From NCBI GenBank assembly GCA_963682055.1, contig OY821745.1, positions 17,667,342-17,731,341 of the forward strand: 64,000 bases of DNA. The letters run 5' to 3'. How positions within the stretch are numbered: position 1 is the first letter of the stretch; each line of letters begins with the position of its first letter. Under the pieces are notes generated by a model that was given only the letters and a program-made list of their open reading frames with translations, did not search any database and was not told the DNA's origin. The position numbers and the translations under genes were made by a program. Below, piece by piece: positions 24,501 to 37,981 of the stretch. Source of the stretch: Primula veris. Its lineage: Eukaryota > Streptophyta > Magnoliopsida > Ericales > Primulaceae.

Positions 24501-26235
24501 GTAATGTTTTTGCATATGTAGGGAATATTCCTCATTTTTTTCTTGGATTTATGGCCTATAGTATACGGTTTTACCGACTTTTTTGTTTTTTGACATTTTA
24601 TTTATATTGGTATTGTTTAGGGTTTAGGGTTTAGGGTTTAGGTTTTAGGTTTTAGGATTTAGGGTTTCAGGTTTAGGGTTTAGGTAATGTTCTTGCATAT
24701 GTAAGGAATATTCCTCATTTTTTTTCTTGGATTTATGGCCTATAGTACACAGATTTTACCGACTATTTTGTTTTTCGATATTTTATTTATATTTGTATGG
24801 TTTATGGTTTAGGGTTTAGGTTTTCGGGTTTAGGGTTTCAGGTTTAGGGTTTAGGAAATTTTCCTGCATATGTAGGGAATATTCCTCATTTTTTTTCTTG
24901 GATTTATGGCCTATAGTACACGGTTTTTACCGACTTTTTTGTTGTTCGACATTTTATTTATATTTGTATGTTTTAAGGATTAGGGTTTAGGTTTTAGGGT
25001 TTAGGTTTTAGGGTTTATGTTTTACGGTTTAGGCTTTCAGGTTTAGGGTTTACATAATGTTCTTGCATATGTAGGGATTATTCCTCATTTTTTTTTCTTA
25101 AATTTATGGCCTATAGTACACGGTTCTTACCGTCTTTTTTGTTTTTCGACATTTTACTTATATTTGTATGGTTTAGGGTTTAGGGTTTAGGGTTTAGGTT
25201 TTAGGTTTTACGGTTTAGGGTTTAGTTAATGTTCTTGTATATGTAGAGAATAGTCCTCATTTTTTTTTCTTAGATTTATGGCCTATTTTACACGGTTTTT
25301 ACCGACTTTTTTGGTTTTCGACATTTTATTTATTTTGTATGGTTTAGGGTTCACGGTTTAGGTTTTAGGGTTTAGGTAATGTTCTTGCATAACTAGGGAA
25401 TATTCCTCATTTTTTTTCTTGGATTTATGGCCTATATTATACGGTTTTAACCGACTTTTTTGTTTTTCGACATTTTATTTATATTTGGATGGTTTAGGGT
25501 TTAGGGTTTAGGTTTTTGGGTTTATGGTTTCAGGTTTAGGGTTTAGGTAATGTTCTTGCATATGTAGGGAATATTCCTCATTTTTTTTCTTGGATTTATG
25601 GCCTATAGTACAAAGTTCTTACCGACTTTTTTGTTTTTCGACATTTTACTTATATTAGTATAGTTTAGGGTTTACGGTTTAGGGTTTAGGGTTTAGGTTT
25701 TAGGTTTTACGGTTTAGGGTTTAGGTAATGTTCTTGTATATGTAGAGAATAGTCCTCATTTTTTTTTCTTAGATTTATGGCCTATATTACACGGTTTTTA
25801 CCGACTTTTTTGTTGTTCGACATTTTATTTATATTTGTAAGTTTTAAGGTTTAGTGTTTAGGTTTTATGGTTTAGGGTTTCAGGTATAGGGTTTAGGTAA
25901 TGTTCTTGCATATGTTGGGAATATTCCTCATTTTTTTTCTTGGATTTATGGCCTATAGTACACGGTTTTTACCGACTTTTTTGTTTTTCGACATTTTACT
26001 TATATTTATATGGTTTAGGGTTTACGGTTTAGGTTTTAGGGTTTAGGGTTTCAGGTTTAGGGTTTAGGTAATGTTCTTGCATAACTAGGGAATATTCCTC
26101 ATTTTTTTTCTTGGATTTATGCCTATAGTACACGGTTTTTACAGACTTTTTTGTTTTTGGACATTTTATTTATTTTGTATGGTTTAGGGTTTACAGTTTA
26201 GGTTTAGGATTTAGGGATTCAGGTTTAGGGTTTAG

Positions 26236-28060
26236 GTAATATTTTTTCATATGTAGGGAATATTCCTCATTTTTGTTCTTGGATTTATGGCCTATAGTAT
26301 ACGGTTTTACCGACTTTTTTGTTTTTTGACATTTTATTTGTATTTGTATGGTTTAGGGTTTAGGGTTTAGGGTTTAGGGTTTAGGGTTTAGGGTTTAGGG
26401 TTTAGGGTTTAGGGTTTAGGGTTTAGGGTTTAGGGTTTATGGTTTAGGGTTTAGGGTTTAGGGTTTAGGGTTTAGGGTTTAGGGTTTAGGTTTTAGGGTT
26501 TAGGGTTTCACGTTTAGGGATTAGGTAATGTTCTTGCATATGTAGGGAATATTCCACATTTTTTTTTGTTGGATTTATGGCCTATAGTACACAGATTTTG
26601 CCGACTTTTTTTGTTTTTCGATTTTTTATTTATATTTGTATGGTTTAGGGTTTAGGGTTTAGGTTTTAGGGTTTAGGGTTTCAGGTTTAGGGTTTAGGAA
26701 ATTTTCCTGCATATGTAGGGAATATTCCTCATTTTTTTTCTTGGATTTATGGCCGTACACGGTTTTTACCGATTTTTTTGTTGTTCGACATTTTATTTAT
26801 ATTTGTATGTTTTAAGGTTTAGGGTTTAGGTTTTAGGGTTTATGTTTTACGTTTTAGGCTTTCAGGTTTAGGGTTTACGTAATGTTCTTGCATATGTAGG
26901 GATTATCCCTCATTTTTTTTCTTAGATTTATGGCCTATAGTACACGGTTCTTACCGACTTTTTTATTTTTCGACATTTTACTTATATTTGTATGGTTTAG
27001 GGTTTAGGGTTTAGGTTTTAGGGTTTAGGCAATGTTCTTGAATATGTAGAGAATAGTCCTCATTTTTTTTCTTAGATTTATGGCCTATATTACACGGTTT
27101 TTACCGACTTTTTTGTTGTTCGACATTTTATTTATATTTGAAAGTTTTAAGGTTTAGTGTTTAGGTTTTATGGTTTAGGGTTTCAGGTATAGGGTTTAGG
27201 TAATGTTCTTGCATATGTAGGGAATATTCCTCATTTTTTTTCTTGGATTTATGGCCTATAGTACACGGTTTTTACCGACTTTAATGTTTTTCGACATTTT
27301 ATTTATATTTGTATGGTTTATGGTTTACGATTTAGGTTTTATGGTTTAGGGTTTCAGGTTTAGGGTTTAGGTAATGTTTTTGCATATGTAGGGAATATTC
27401 CTCATTTTTTTTCTTGGATTTATGGCCTATAGTACAAAGTTCTTACCGACTTTTTTGTTTTTCGACATTTTACTTATATTTGTATGGTTTAGGGTTTACG
27501 GTTTAGGGTTTAGGGTTTAGGTTTTAGGTTTTACGGTTTAGGGTTTAGGTAATGTTCTTGTATATGTAGAGAATAGTCCTCATTTTTTTTTTCTTAGATT
27601 TATGGCCTATATTACACGGTTTTTACCGACTTTTTTGTTGTTCGACATTTTATTTATATTTGTAAGTTTTAAGGTTTAGTGTTTAGGTTTTATGGTTTAG
27701 GGTTTCAGGTATAGGGTTTAGGTAATGTTCTTGCATATGTTGGGAATATTCCTCATTTTTTTTCTTGGATTTATGGCCTATAGTACACGGTTTTTACCGA
27801 CTTTTTTGTTTTTCGACATTTTACTTATATTTATATGGTTTAGGGTTTACGGTTTAGGTTTTAGGGTTTAGGGTTTCAGGTTTAGGGTTTAGGTAATGTT
27901 CTTGCATAACTAGGGAATATTCCTCATTTTTTTTCTTGGATTTATGCCTATAGTACACGGTTTTTACAGACTTTTTTGTTTTTGGACATTTTATTTATTT
28001 TGTATGGTTTAGGGTTTACAGTTTAGGTTTAGGATTTAGGGTTTCAGGTTTAGGGTTTAG
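26236..28060 (+). repeat. Gamma HOR 2, 10 monomers, 1,825 bp
   Basis: The order is P 26236, Q 26525, R 26698, S 26879, T 27029, U 27200, V/W fusion 27371, X 27549, Y 27722, Z 27893. R is present and carries atggccgtacacgg, in which the usual 'tata' of ggcctatagtacac is lost. The V/W fusion starts like V (gtaatgtttttgc) and continues as W (gtacaaagttcttacc), so V2-V6 are skipped. P has 25 heptads, the joint maximum. Confidence 0.88.
26352..26484 (+). repeat. Telomere tract 12 + 6 units split by one TTTATGG
   Basis: The P block of gamma unit 2 has 12 perfect units (26,352-26,435), one TTTATGG, then 6 perfect units (26,443-26,484), then the fixed TTTAGGT and tttcacg end. Confidence 0.92.
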
Positions 28061-30734
28061 GTAATATTTTTTCATATGTAGGGAATATTCCTCATTTTTG
28101 TTCTTGGATTTATGGCCTATAGTATACGGTTTTACCGACTTTTTTGTTTTTTGACATTTTATTTGTATTTGTATGGTTTAGGGTTTAGGGTTTAGGGTTT
28201 AGGGTTTAGGGTTTAGGGTTTATGGTTTAGGGTTTAGGGTTTAGGCTTTAGGGTTTAGGGTTTATGGTTTAGGGTTTAGGGTTTAGGTTTTAGGGTTTAG
28301 GGTTTCACGTTTAGGGATTAGGTAATGTTCTTGCATATGTAGGGAATATTCCACATTTTTTTTGTTGGATTTATGGCCTATAGTACACAGATTTTGCCGA
28401 CTTTTTTTGTTTTTCAATTTTTTATTTATATTTGTATGTTTTAAGGTTTAGGGTTTAGGTTTTAGGGTTTATGTTTTACGTTTTAGGCTTTCAGGTTTAG
28501 GGTTTACGTAATGTTCTTGCATATGTAGGGATTATCCCTCATTTTTTTTCTTAGATTTATGGCCTATAGTACACGGTTCTTACCGACTTTTTTATTTTTC
28601 GACATTTTACTTATATTTGTATGGTTTAGGGTTTAGGGTTTAGGTTTTAGGGTTTAGGCAATGTTCTTGAATATGTAGAGAATAGTCCTCATTTTTTTTC
28701 TTAGATTTATGGCCTATATTACACGGTTTTTACCGACTTTTTTGTTGTTCGACATTTTATTTATATTTGAAAGTTTTAAGGTTTAGTGTTTAGGTTTTAT
28801 GGTTTAGGGTTTCAGGTATAGGGTTTAGGTAATGTTCTTGCATATGTAGGGAATATTCCTCATTTTTTTTCTTGGATTTATGGCCTATAGTACACGGTTT
28901 TTACCGACTTTAATGTTTTTCGACATTTTATTTATATTTGTATGGTTTATGGTTTACGATTTAGGTTTTATGGTTTAGGGTTTCAGGTTTAGGGTTTAGG
29001 TAATGTTTTTGCATATGTAGGGAATATTCCTCATTTTTTTCTTGGATTTATGGCCTATAGTATACGGTTTTACCGACTTTTTTGTTTTTTGACATTTTAT
29101 TTATATTGGTATTGTTTAGGGTTTAGGGTTTAGGGTTTAGGTTTTAGGTTTTAGGATTAAGGGTTTCAGGTTTAGGGTTTAGGTAATGTTCTTGCATATG
29201 TAAGGAATATTCCTCATTTTTTTTCTTGGATTTATGGCCTATAGTACACAGATTTTACCGACTATTTTGTTTTTCGATATTTTATTTATATTTGTATGGT
29301 TTATGGTTTAGGGTTTAGGTTTTCGGGTTTAGGGTTTCAGGTTTAGGGTTTAGGAAATTTTCCTGCATATGTAGGGAATATTCCTCATTTTTTTTCTTGG
29401 ATTTATGGCCTATAGTACACGGTTTTTACCGACTTTTTTGTTGTTCGACATTTTATTTATATTTGTATGTTTTAAGGATTAGGGTTTAGGTTTTAGGGTT
29501 TAGGTTTTAGGGTTTATGTTTTACGGTTTAGGCTTTCAGGTTTAGGGTTTACATAATGTTCTTGCATATGTAGGGATTATTCCTCATTTTTTTTTCTTAA
29601 ATTTATGGCCTATAGTACACGGTTCTTACCGTCTTTTTTGTTTTTCGACATTTTACTTATATTTGTATGGTTTAGGGTTTAGGGTTTAGGGTTTAGGTTT
29701 TAGGTTTTACGGTTTAGGGTTTAGTTAATGTTCTTGTATATGTAGAGAATAGTCCTCATTTTTTTTTCTTAGATTTATGGCCTATTTTACACGGTTTTTA
29801 CCGACTTTTTTGGTTTTCGACATTTTATTTATTTTGTATGGTTTAGGGTTCACGGTTTAGGTTTTAGGGTTTAGGTAATGTTCTTGCATAACTAGGGAAT
29901 ATTCCTCATTTTTTTTCTTGGATTTATGGCCTATATTATACGGTTTTAACCGACTTTTTTGTTTTTCGACATTTTATTTATATTTGGATGGTTTAGGGTT
30001 TAGGGTTTAGGTTTTTGGGTTTATGGTTTCAGGTTTAGGGTTTAGGTAATGTTCTTGCATATGTAGGGAATATTCCTCATTTTTTTTCTTGGATTTATGG
30101 CCTATAGTACAAAGTTCTTACCGACTTTTTTGTTTTTCGACATTTTACTTATATTAGTATAGTTTAGGGTTTACGGTTTAGGGTTTAGGGTTTAGGTTTT
30201 AGGTTTTACGGTTTAGGGTTTAGGTAATGTTCTTGTATATGTAGAGAATAGTCCTCATTTTTTTTTCTTAGATTTATGGCCTATATTACACGGTTTTTAC
30301 CGACTTTTTTGTTGTTCGACATTTTATTTATATTTGTAAGTTTTAAGGTTTAGTGTTTAGGTTTTATGGTTTAGGGTTTCAGGTATAGGGTTTAGGTAAT
30401 GTTCTTGCATATGTTGGGAATATTCCTCATTTTTTTTCTTGGATTTATGGCCTATAGTACACGGTTTTTACCGACTTTTTTGTTTTTCGACATTTTACTT
30501 ATATTTATATGGTTTAGGGTTTACGGTTTAGGTTTTAGGGTTTAGGGTTTCAGGTTTAGGGTTTAGGTAATGTTCTTGCATAACTAGGGAATATTCCTCA
30601 TTTTTTTTCTTGGATTTATGCCTATAGTACACGGTTTTTACAGACTTTTTTGTTTTTGGACATTTTATTTATTTTGTATGGTTTAGGGTTTACAGTTTAG
30701 GTTTAGGATTTAGGGATTCAGGTTTAGGGTTTAG
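28061..30734 (+). repeat. Gamma HOR 3, 15 monomers, 2,674 bp
   Basis: The same 15-monomer string as unit 1, 7 bp longer because P (28061) has 21 heptads instead of 20. It shares the tttttcaattt change in Q (28322) and the gggattcagg change in Z with unit 1. A private change in V is ggattaaggg near 29,155. With unit 4 it forms a 4,485-bp pair that repeats the 4,492-bp pair of units 1 and 2. Confidence 0.88.
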
Positions 30735-32545
30735 GTAATATTTTTTCATATGTAGGGAATATTCCTCATTTTTGTTCTTGGATTTATGGCCTATAGTATA
30801 CGGTTTTACCGACTTTTTTGTTTTTTGACATTTTATTTGTATTTGTATGGTTTAGGGTTTAGGGTTTAGGGTTTAGGGTTTAGGGTTTAGGGTTTAGGGT
30901 TTAGGGTTTAGGGTTTAGGGTTTAGGGTTTATGGTTTAGGGTTTAGGGTTTAGGGTTTAGGGTTTAGGGTTTAGGTTTTAGGGTTTAGGGTTTCACGTTT
31001 AGGGATTAGGTAATGTTCTTGCATATGTAGGGAATATTCCACATTTTTTTTTGTTGGATTTATGGCCTATAGTACACAGATTTTGCCGACTTTTTTTGTT
31101 TTTCGATTTTTTATTTATATTTGTATGGTTTAGGGTTTAGGGTTTAGGTTTTAGGGTTTAGGGTTTCAGGTTTAGGGTTTAGGAAATTTTCCTGCATATG
31201 TAGGGAATATTCCTCATTTTTTTTCTTGGATTTATGGCCGTACACGGTTTTTACCGATTTTTTTGTTGTTCGACATTTTATTTATATTTGTATGTTTTAA
31301 GGTTTAGGGTTTAGGTTTTAGGGTTTATGTTTTACGTTTTAGGCTTTCAGGTTTAGGGTTTACGTAATGTTCTTGCATATGTAGGGATTATCCCTCATTT
31401 TTTTTCTTAGATTTATGGCCTATAGTACACGGTTCTTACCGACTTTTTTATTTTTCGACATTTTACTTATATTTGTATGGTTTAGGGTTTAGGGTTTAGG
31501 TTTTAGGGTTTAGGCAATGTTCTTGAATATGTAGAGAATAGTCCTCATTTTTTTTCTTAGATTTATGGCCTATATTACACGGTTTTTACCGACTTTTTTG
31601 TTGTTCGACATTTTATTTATATTTGAAAGTTTTAAGGTTTAGTGTTTAGGTTTTATGGTTTAGGGTTTCAGGTATAGGGTTTAGGTAATGTTCTTGCATA
31701 TGTAGGGAATATTCCTCATTTTTTTTCTTGGATTTATGGCCTATAGTACACGGTTTTTACCGACTTTAATGTTTTTCGACATTTTATTTATATTTGTATG
31801 GTTTATGGTTTACGATTTAGGTTTTATGGTTTAGGGTTTCAGGTTTAGGGTTTAGGTAATGTTTTTGCATATGTAGGGAATATTCCTCATTTTTTTTCTT
31901 GGATTTATGGCCTATAGTACAAAGTTCTTACCGACTTTTTTGTTTTTCGACATTTTACTTATATTTGTATGGTTTAGGGTTTACGGTTTAGGGTTTAGGG
32001 TTTAGGTTTTAGGTTTTACGGTTTAGGGTTTAGGTAATGTTCTTGTATATGTAGAGAATAGTCCTCATTTTTTTTTTCTTAGATTTATGGCCTATATTAC
32101 ACGGTTTTTACCGACTTTTTTGTTGTTCGACATTTTATTTATATTTGTAAGTTTTAAGGTTTAGTGTTTAGGTTTTATGGTTTAGGGTTTCAGGTATAGG
32201 GTTTAGGTAATGTTCTTGCATATGTTGGGAATATTCCTCATTTTTTTTCTTGGATTTATGGCCTATAGTACACGGTTTTTACCGACTTTTTTGTTTTTCG
32301 ACATTTTACTTATATTTATATGGTTTAGGGTTTACGGTTTAGGTTTTAGGGTTTAGGGTTTCAGGTTTAGGGTTTAGGTAATGTTCTTGCATAACTAGGG
32401 AATATTCCTCATTTTTTTTCTTGGATTTATGCCTATAGTACACGGTTTTTACAGACTTTTTTGTTTTTGGACATTTTATTTATTTTGTATGGTTTAGGGT
32501 TTACAGTTTAGGTTTAGGATTTAGGGTTTCAGGTTTAGGGTTTAG
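30735..32545 (+). repeat. Gamma HOR 4, 10 monomers, 1,811 bp
   Basis: The order is P 30735, Q 31010, R 31183, S 31364, T 31514, U 31685, V/W 31856, X 32034, Y 32207, Z 32378, as in unit 2. P has 23 heptads; the 14-bp difference in length from unit 2 is accounted for by the two heptads lost from P. A perfect run of 11 TTTAGGG units lies at 30,851-30,927. Confidence 0.87.
30851..30927 (+). repeat. Perfect telomere tract, 11 x TTTAGGG
   Basis: Eleven perfect units in the P block of gamma unit 4, ended by the fixed TTTATGG variant. Confidence 0.92.
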
Positions 32546-33149
32546 GTAATATTTTTTCATATGTAGGGAATATTCCTCATTTTTGTTCTTGGATTTATGG
32601 CCTATAGTATACGGTTTTACCGACTTTTTTGTTTTTTGACATTTTATTTGTATTTGTATGGTTTAGGGTTTAGGGTTTAGGGTTTAGGGTTTAGGGTTTA
32701 GGGTTTATGGTTTAGGGTTTAGGGTTTAGGCTTTAGGGTTTATGGTTTATGGTTTATGGTTTAGGGTTTAGGGTTTAGGTTTTAGGGTTTAGGGTTTCAC
32801 GTTTAGGGATTAGGTAATGTTCTTGCATATGTAGGGAATATTCCACATTTTTTTTGTTGGATTTATGGCCTATAGTACACAGATTTTGCCGACTTTTTTT
32901 GTTTTTCGATTTTTTATTTATATTTGTATGTTTTAAGGTTTAGGGTTTAGGTTTTAGGGTTTATGTTTTACGTTTTAGGCTTTCAGGTTTAGGGTTTACG
33001 TAATGTTCTTGCATATGTAGGGATTATCCCTCATTTTTTTTCTTAGATTTATGGCCTATAGTACACGGTTCTTACCGACTTTTTTATTTTTCGACATTTT
33101 ACTTATATTTGTATGGTTTAGGGTTTAGGGTTTAGGTTTTAGGGTTTAG

Positions 33150-34530
33150 GCAATGTTCTTGAATATGTAGAGAATAGTCCTCATTTTTTTTCTTAGATTT
33201 ATGGCCTATATTACACGGTTTTTACCGACTTTTTTGTTGTTCGACATTTTATTTATATTTGAAAGTTTTAAGGTTTAGTGTTTAGGTTTTATGGTTTAGG
33301 GTTTCAGGTATAGGGTTTAGGTAATGTTCTTGCATATGTAGGGAATATTCCTCATTTTTTTTCTTGGATTTATGGCCTATAGTACACGGTTTTTACCGAC
33401 TTTAATGTTTTTCGACATTTTATTTATATTTGTATGGTTTATGGTTTACGATTTAGGTTTTATGGTTTAGGGTTTCAGGTTTAGGGTTTAGGTAATGTTT
33501 TTGCATATGTAGGGAATATTCCTCATTTTTTTCTTGGATTTATGGCCTATAGTATACGGTTTTACCGACTTTTTTGTTTTTTGACATTTTATTTATATTG
33601 GTATTGTTTAGGGTTTAGGGTTTAGGGTTTAGGTTTTAGGTTTTAGGGTTTCAGGTTTAGGGTTTAGGTAATGTTCTTGCATATGTAAGGAATATTCCTC
33701 ATTTTTTTTCTTGGATTTATGGCCTATAGTACACAGATTTTACCGACTATTTTGTTTTTCGATATTTTATTTATATTTGTATGGTTTATGGTTTAGGGTT
33801 TAGGTTTTCGGGTTTAGGGTTTCAGGTTTAGGGTTTAGGAAATTTTCCTGCATATGTAGGGAATATTCCTCATTTTTTTTCTTGGATTTATGGCCTATAG
33901 TACACGGTTTTTACCGACTTTTTTGTTGTTCGACATTTTATTTATATTTGTATGTTTTAAGGATTAGGGTTTAGGTTTTAGGGTTTAGGTTTTAGGGTTT
34001 ATGTTTTACGGTTTAGGCTTTCAGGTTTAGGGTTTACATAATGTTCTTGCATATGTAGGGATTATTCCTCATTTTTTTTTCTTAAATTTATGGCCTATAG
34101 TACACGGTTCTTACCGTCTTTTTTGTTTTTCGACATTTTACTTATATTTGTATGGTTTAGGGTTTAGGGTTTAGGGTTTAGGTTTTAGGTTTTACGGTTT
34201 AGGGTTTAGTTAATGTTCTTGTATATGTAGAGAATAGTCCTCATTTTTTTTTCTTAGATTTATGGCCTATTTTACACGGTTTTTACCGACTTTTTTGGTT
34301 TTCGACATTTTATTTATTTTGTATGGTTTAGGGTTCACGGTTTAGGTTTTAGGGTTTAGGTAATGTTCTTGCATAACTAGGGAATATTCCTCATTTTTTT
34401 TCTTGGATTTATGGCCTATATTATACGGTTTTAACCGACTTTTTTGTTTTTCGACATTTTATTTATATTTGGATGGTTTAGGGTTTAGGGTTTAGGTTTT
34501 TGGGTTTATGGTTTCAGGTTTAGGGTTTAG
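33150..34530 (+). repeat. 1,381-bp internal block, copy 1 (T-V6)
   Basis: Eight monomers start at 33150, 33321, 33492, 33668, 33839, 34037, 34210 and 34360, with lengths of 171, 171, 176, 171, 198, 173, 150 and 171 bp. The block begins with gcaatgttcttgaatatg (T) and ends with the tttttgggtttatgg heptads of V6. The 150-bp V5 has a shortened core end (tttattttgtat) and few heptads; the 198-bp V4 predecessor V3 has a doubled ttttagggtttagg motif. Confidence 0.9.
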
Positions 34531-35911
34531 GCAATGTTCTTGAATATGTAGAGAATAGTCCTCATTTTTTTTCTTAGATTTATGGCCTATATTACACGGT
34601 TTTTACCGACTTTTTTGTTGTTCGACATTTTATTTATATTTGAAAGTTTTAAGGTTTAGTGTTTAGGTTTTATGGTTTAGGGTTTCAGGTATAGGGTTTA
34701 GGTAATGTTCTTGCATATGTAGGGAATATTCCTCATTTTTTTTCTTGGATTTATGGCCTATAGTACACGGTTTTTACCGACTTTAATGTTTTTCGACATT
34801 TTATTTATATTTGTATGGTTTATGGTTTACGATTTAGGTTTTATGGTTTAGGGTTTCAGGTTTAGGGTTTAGGTAATGTTTTTGCATATGTAGGGAATAT
34901 TCCTCATTTTTTTCTTGGATTTATGGCCTATAGTATACGGTTTTACCGACTTTTTTGTTTTTTGACATTTTATTTATATTGGTATTGTTTAGGGTTTAGG
35001 GTTTAGGGTTTAGGTTTTAGGTTTTAGGGTTTCAGGTTTAGGGTTTAGGTAATGTTCTTGCATATGTAAGGAATATTCCTCATTTTTTTTCTTGGATTTA
35101 TGGCCTATAGTACACAGATTTTACCGACTATTTTGTTTTTCGATATTTTATTTATATTTGTATGGTTTATGGTTTAGGGTTTAGGTTTTCGGGTTTAGGG
35201 TTTCAGGTTTAGGGTTTAGGAAATTTTCCTGCATATGTAGGGAATATTCCTCATTTTTTTTCTTGGATTTATGGCCTATAGTACACGGTTTTTACCGACT
35301 TTTTTGTTGTTCGACATTTTATTTATATTTGTATGTTTTAAGGATTAGGGTTTAGGTTTTAGGGTTTAGGTTTTAGGGTTTATGTTTTACGGTTTAGGCT
35401 TTCAGGTTTAGGGTTTACATAATGTTCTTGCATATGTAGGGATTATTCCTCATTTTTTTTTCTTAAATTTATGGCCTATAGTACACGGTTCTTACCGTCT
35501 TTTTTGTTTTTCGACATTTTACTTATATTTGTATGGTTTAGGGTTTAGGGTTTAGGGTTTAGGTTTTAGGTTTTACGGTTTAGGGTTTAGTTAATGTTCT
35601 TGTATATGTAGAGAATAGTCCTCATTTTTTTTTCTTAGATTTATGGCCTATTTTACACGGTTTTTACCGACTTTTTTGGTTTTCGACATTTTATTTATTT
35701 TGTATGGTTTAGGGTTCACGGTTTAGGTTTTAGGGTTTAGGTAATGTTCTTGCATAACTAGGGAATATTCCTCATTTTTTTTCTTGGATTTATGGCCTAT
35801 ATTATACGGTTTTAACCGACTTTTTTGTTTTTCGACATTTTATTTATATTTGGATGGTTTAGGGTTTAGGGTTTAGGTTTTTGGGTTTATGGTTTCAGGT
35901 TTAGGGTTTAG
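34531..35911 (+). repeat. 1,381-bp internal block, copy 2 (T-V6)
   Basis: Every monomer boundary lies exactly 1,381 bp after that of copy 1 (for example 34702, 34873, 35049). Reading the two side by side I found no difference. The junction V6 to T at 34,531 joins the V6 telomere block to gcaatg, whereas in a standard unit V6 is followed by W (gtaatgttcttgc), so the junction is the breakpoint of the duplication. Confidence 0.9.
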
Positions 35912-37292
35912 GCAATGTTCTTGAATATGTAGAGAATAGTCCTCATTTTTTTTCTTAGATTTATGGCCTATATTACACGGTTTTTACCGACTTTTTTGTT
36001 GTTCGACATTTTATTTATATTTGAAAGTTTTAAGGTTTAGTGTTTAGGTTTTATGGTTTAGGGTTTCAGGTATAGGGTTTAGGTAATGTTCTTGCATATG
36101 TAGGGAATATTCCTCATTTTTTTTCTTGGATTTATGGCCTATAGTACACGGTTTTTACCGACTTTAATGTTTTTCGACATTTTATTTATATTTGTATGGT
36201 TTATGGTTTACGATTTAGGTTTTATGGTTTAGGGTTTCAGGTTTAGGGTTTAGGTAATGTTTTTGCATATGTAGGGAATATTCCTCATTTTTTTCTTGGA
36301 TTTATGGCCTATAGTATACGGTTTTACCGACTTTTTTGTTTTTTGACATTTTATTTATATTGGTATTGTTTAGGGTTTAGGGTTTAGGGTTTAGGTTTTA
36401 GGTTTTAGGGTTTCAGGTTTAGGGTTTAGGTAATGTTCTTGCATATGTAAGGAATATTCCTCATTTTTTTTCTTGGATTTATGGCCTATAGTACACAGAT
36501 TTTACCGACTATTTTGTTTTTCGATATTTTATTTATATTTGTATGGTTTATGGTTTAGGGTTTAGGTTTTCGGGTTTAGGGTTTCAGGTTTAGGGTTTAG
36601 GAAATTTTCCTGCATATGTAGGGAATATTCCTCATTTTTTTTCTTGGATTTATGGCCTATAGTACACGGTTTTTACCGACTTTTTTGTTGTTCGACATTT
36701 TATTTATATTTGTATGTTTTAAGGATTAGGGTTTAGGTTTTAGGGTTTAGGTTTTAGGGTTTATGTTTTACGGTTTAGGCTTTCAGGTTTAGGGTTTACA
36801 TAATGTTCTTGCATATGTAGGGATTATTCCTCATTTTTTTTTCTTAAATTTATGGCCTATAGTACACGGTTCTTACCGTCTTTTTTGTTTTTCGACATTT
36901 TACTTATATTTGTATGGTTTAGGGTTTAGGGTTTAGGGTTTAGGTTTTAGGTTTTACGGTTTAGGGTTTAGTTAATGTTCTTGTATATGTAGAGAATAGT
37001 CCTCATTTTTTTTTCTTAGATTTATGGCCTATTTTACACGGTTTTTACCGACTTTTTTGGTTTTCGACATTTTATTTATTTTGTATGGTTTAGGGTTCAC
37101 GGTTTAGGTTTTAGGGTTTAGGTAATGTTCTTGCATAACTAGGGAATATTCCTCATTTTTTTTCTTGGATTTATGGCCTATATTATACGGTTTTAACCGA
37201 CTTTTTTGTTTTTCGACATTTTATTTATATTTGGATGGTTTAGGGTTTAGGGTTTAGGTTTTTGGGTTTATGGTTTCAGGTTTAGGGTTTAG
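35912..37292 (+). repeat. 1,381-bp internal block, copy 3 (T-V6)
   Basis: The third copy has the same 1,381-bp length and again looks identical by eye. It is followed by W at 37,293, the normal continuation, so the standard unit is recovered after the triplication. Equal length in all three, although heptad number varies freely elsewhere, suggests a very recent event. Confidence 0.9.
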
Positions 37293-37981
37293 GTAATGTT
37301 CTTGCATATGTAGGGAATATTCCTCATTTTTTTTCTTGGATTTATGGCCTATAGTACAAAGTTCTTACCGACTTTTTTGTTTTTCGACATTTTACTTATA
37401 TTAGTATAGTTTAGGGTTTACGGTTTAGGGTTTAGGGTTTAGGTTTTAGGTTTTACGGTTTAGGGTTTAGGTAATGTTCTTGTATATGTAGAGAATAGTC
37501 CTCATTTTTTTTTCTTAGATTTATGGCCTATATTACACGGTTTTTACCGACTTTTTTGTTGTTCGACATTTTATTTATATTTGTAAGTTTTAAGGTTTAG
37601 TGTTTAGGTTTTATGGTTTAGGGTTTCAGGTATAGGGTTTAGGTAATGTTCTTGCATATGTTGGGAATATTCCTCATTTTTTTTCTTGGATTTATGGCCT
37701 ATAGTACACGGTTTTTACCGACTTTTTTGTTTTTCGACATTTTACTTATATTTATATGGTTTAGGGTTTACGGTTTAGGTTTTAGGGTTTAGGGTTTCAG
37801 GTTTAGGGTTTAGGTAATGTTCTTGCATAACTAGGGAATATTCCTCATTTTTTTTCTTGGATTTATGCCTATAGTACACGGTTTTTACAGACTTTTTTGT
37901 TTTTGGACATTTTATTTATTTTGTATGGTTTAGGGTTTACAGTTTAGGTTTAGGATTTAGGGTTTCAGGTTTAGGGTTTAG

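Larger units (their letters stand above)
23569..26235 (+). repeat. Gamma HOR 1, 15 monomers, 2,667 bp
   Basis: The complete string without R is P 23569, Q 23823, S 24009, T 24159, U 24330, V 24501, V2 24684, V3 24855, V4 25053, V5 25226, V6 25376, W 25547, X 25725, Y 25897, Z 26068. P has a core of 114 bp and 20 heptads. Q is the short form, joined after tatttgtat directly to the gttttaagg block that belongs to R. Q also carries tttttcaattt in place of tttttcgattt, shared only with unit 3. Confidence 0.88.
32546..37981 (+). repeat. Gamma HOR 5, 31 monomers, 5,436 bp
   Basis: The order is P 32546, Q 32814 (short form), S 33000, then three tandem copies of an eight-monomer block T-V6, then W 37293, X 37471, Y 37643, Z 37814. 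It is the longest unit in the window and owes its size wholly to the internal triplication. P has 22 heptads and includes three successive tttatgg heptads near 32,741-32,759. Confidence 0.88.
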
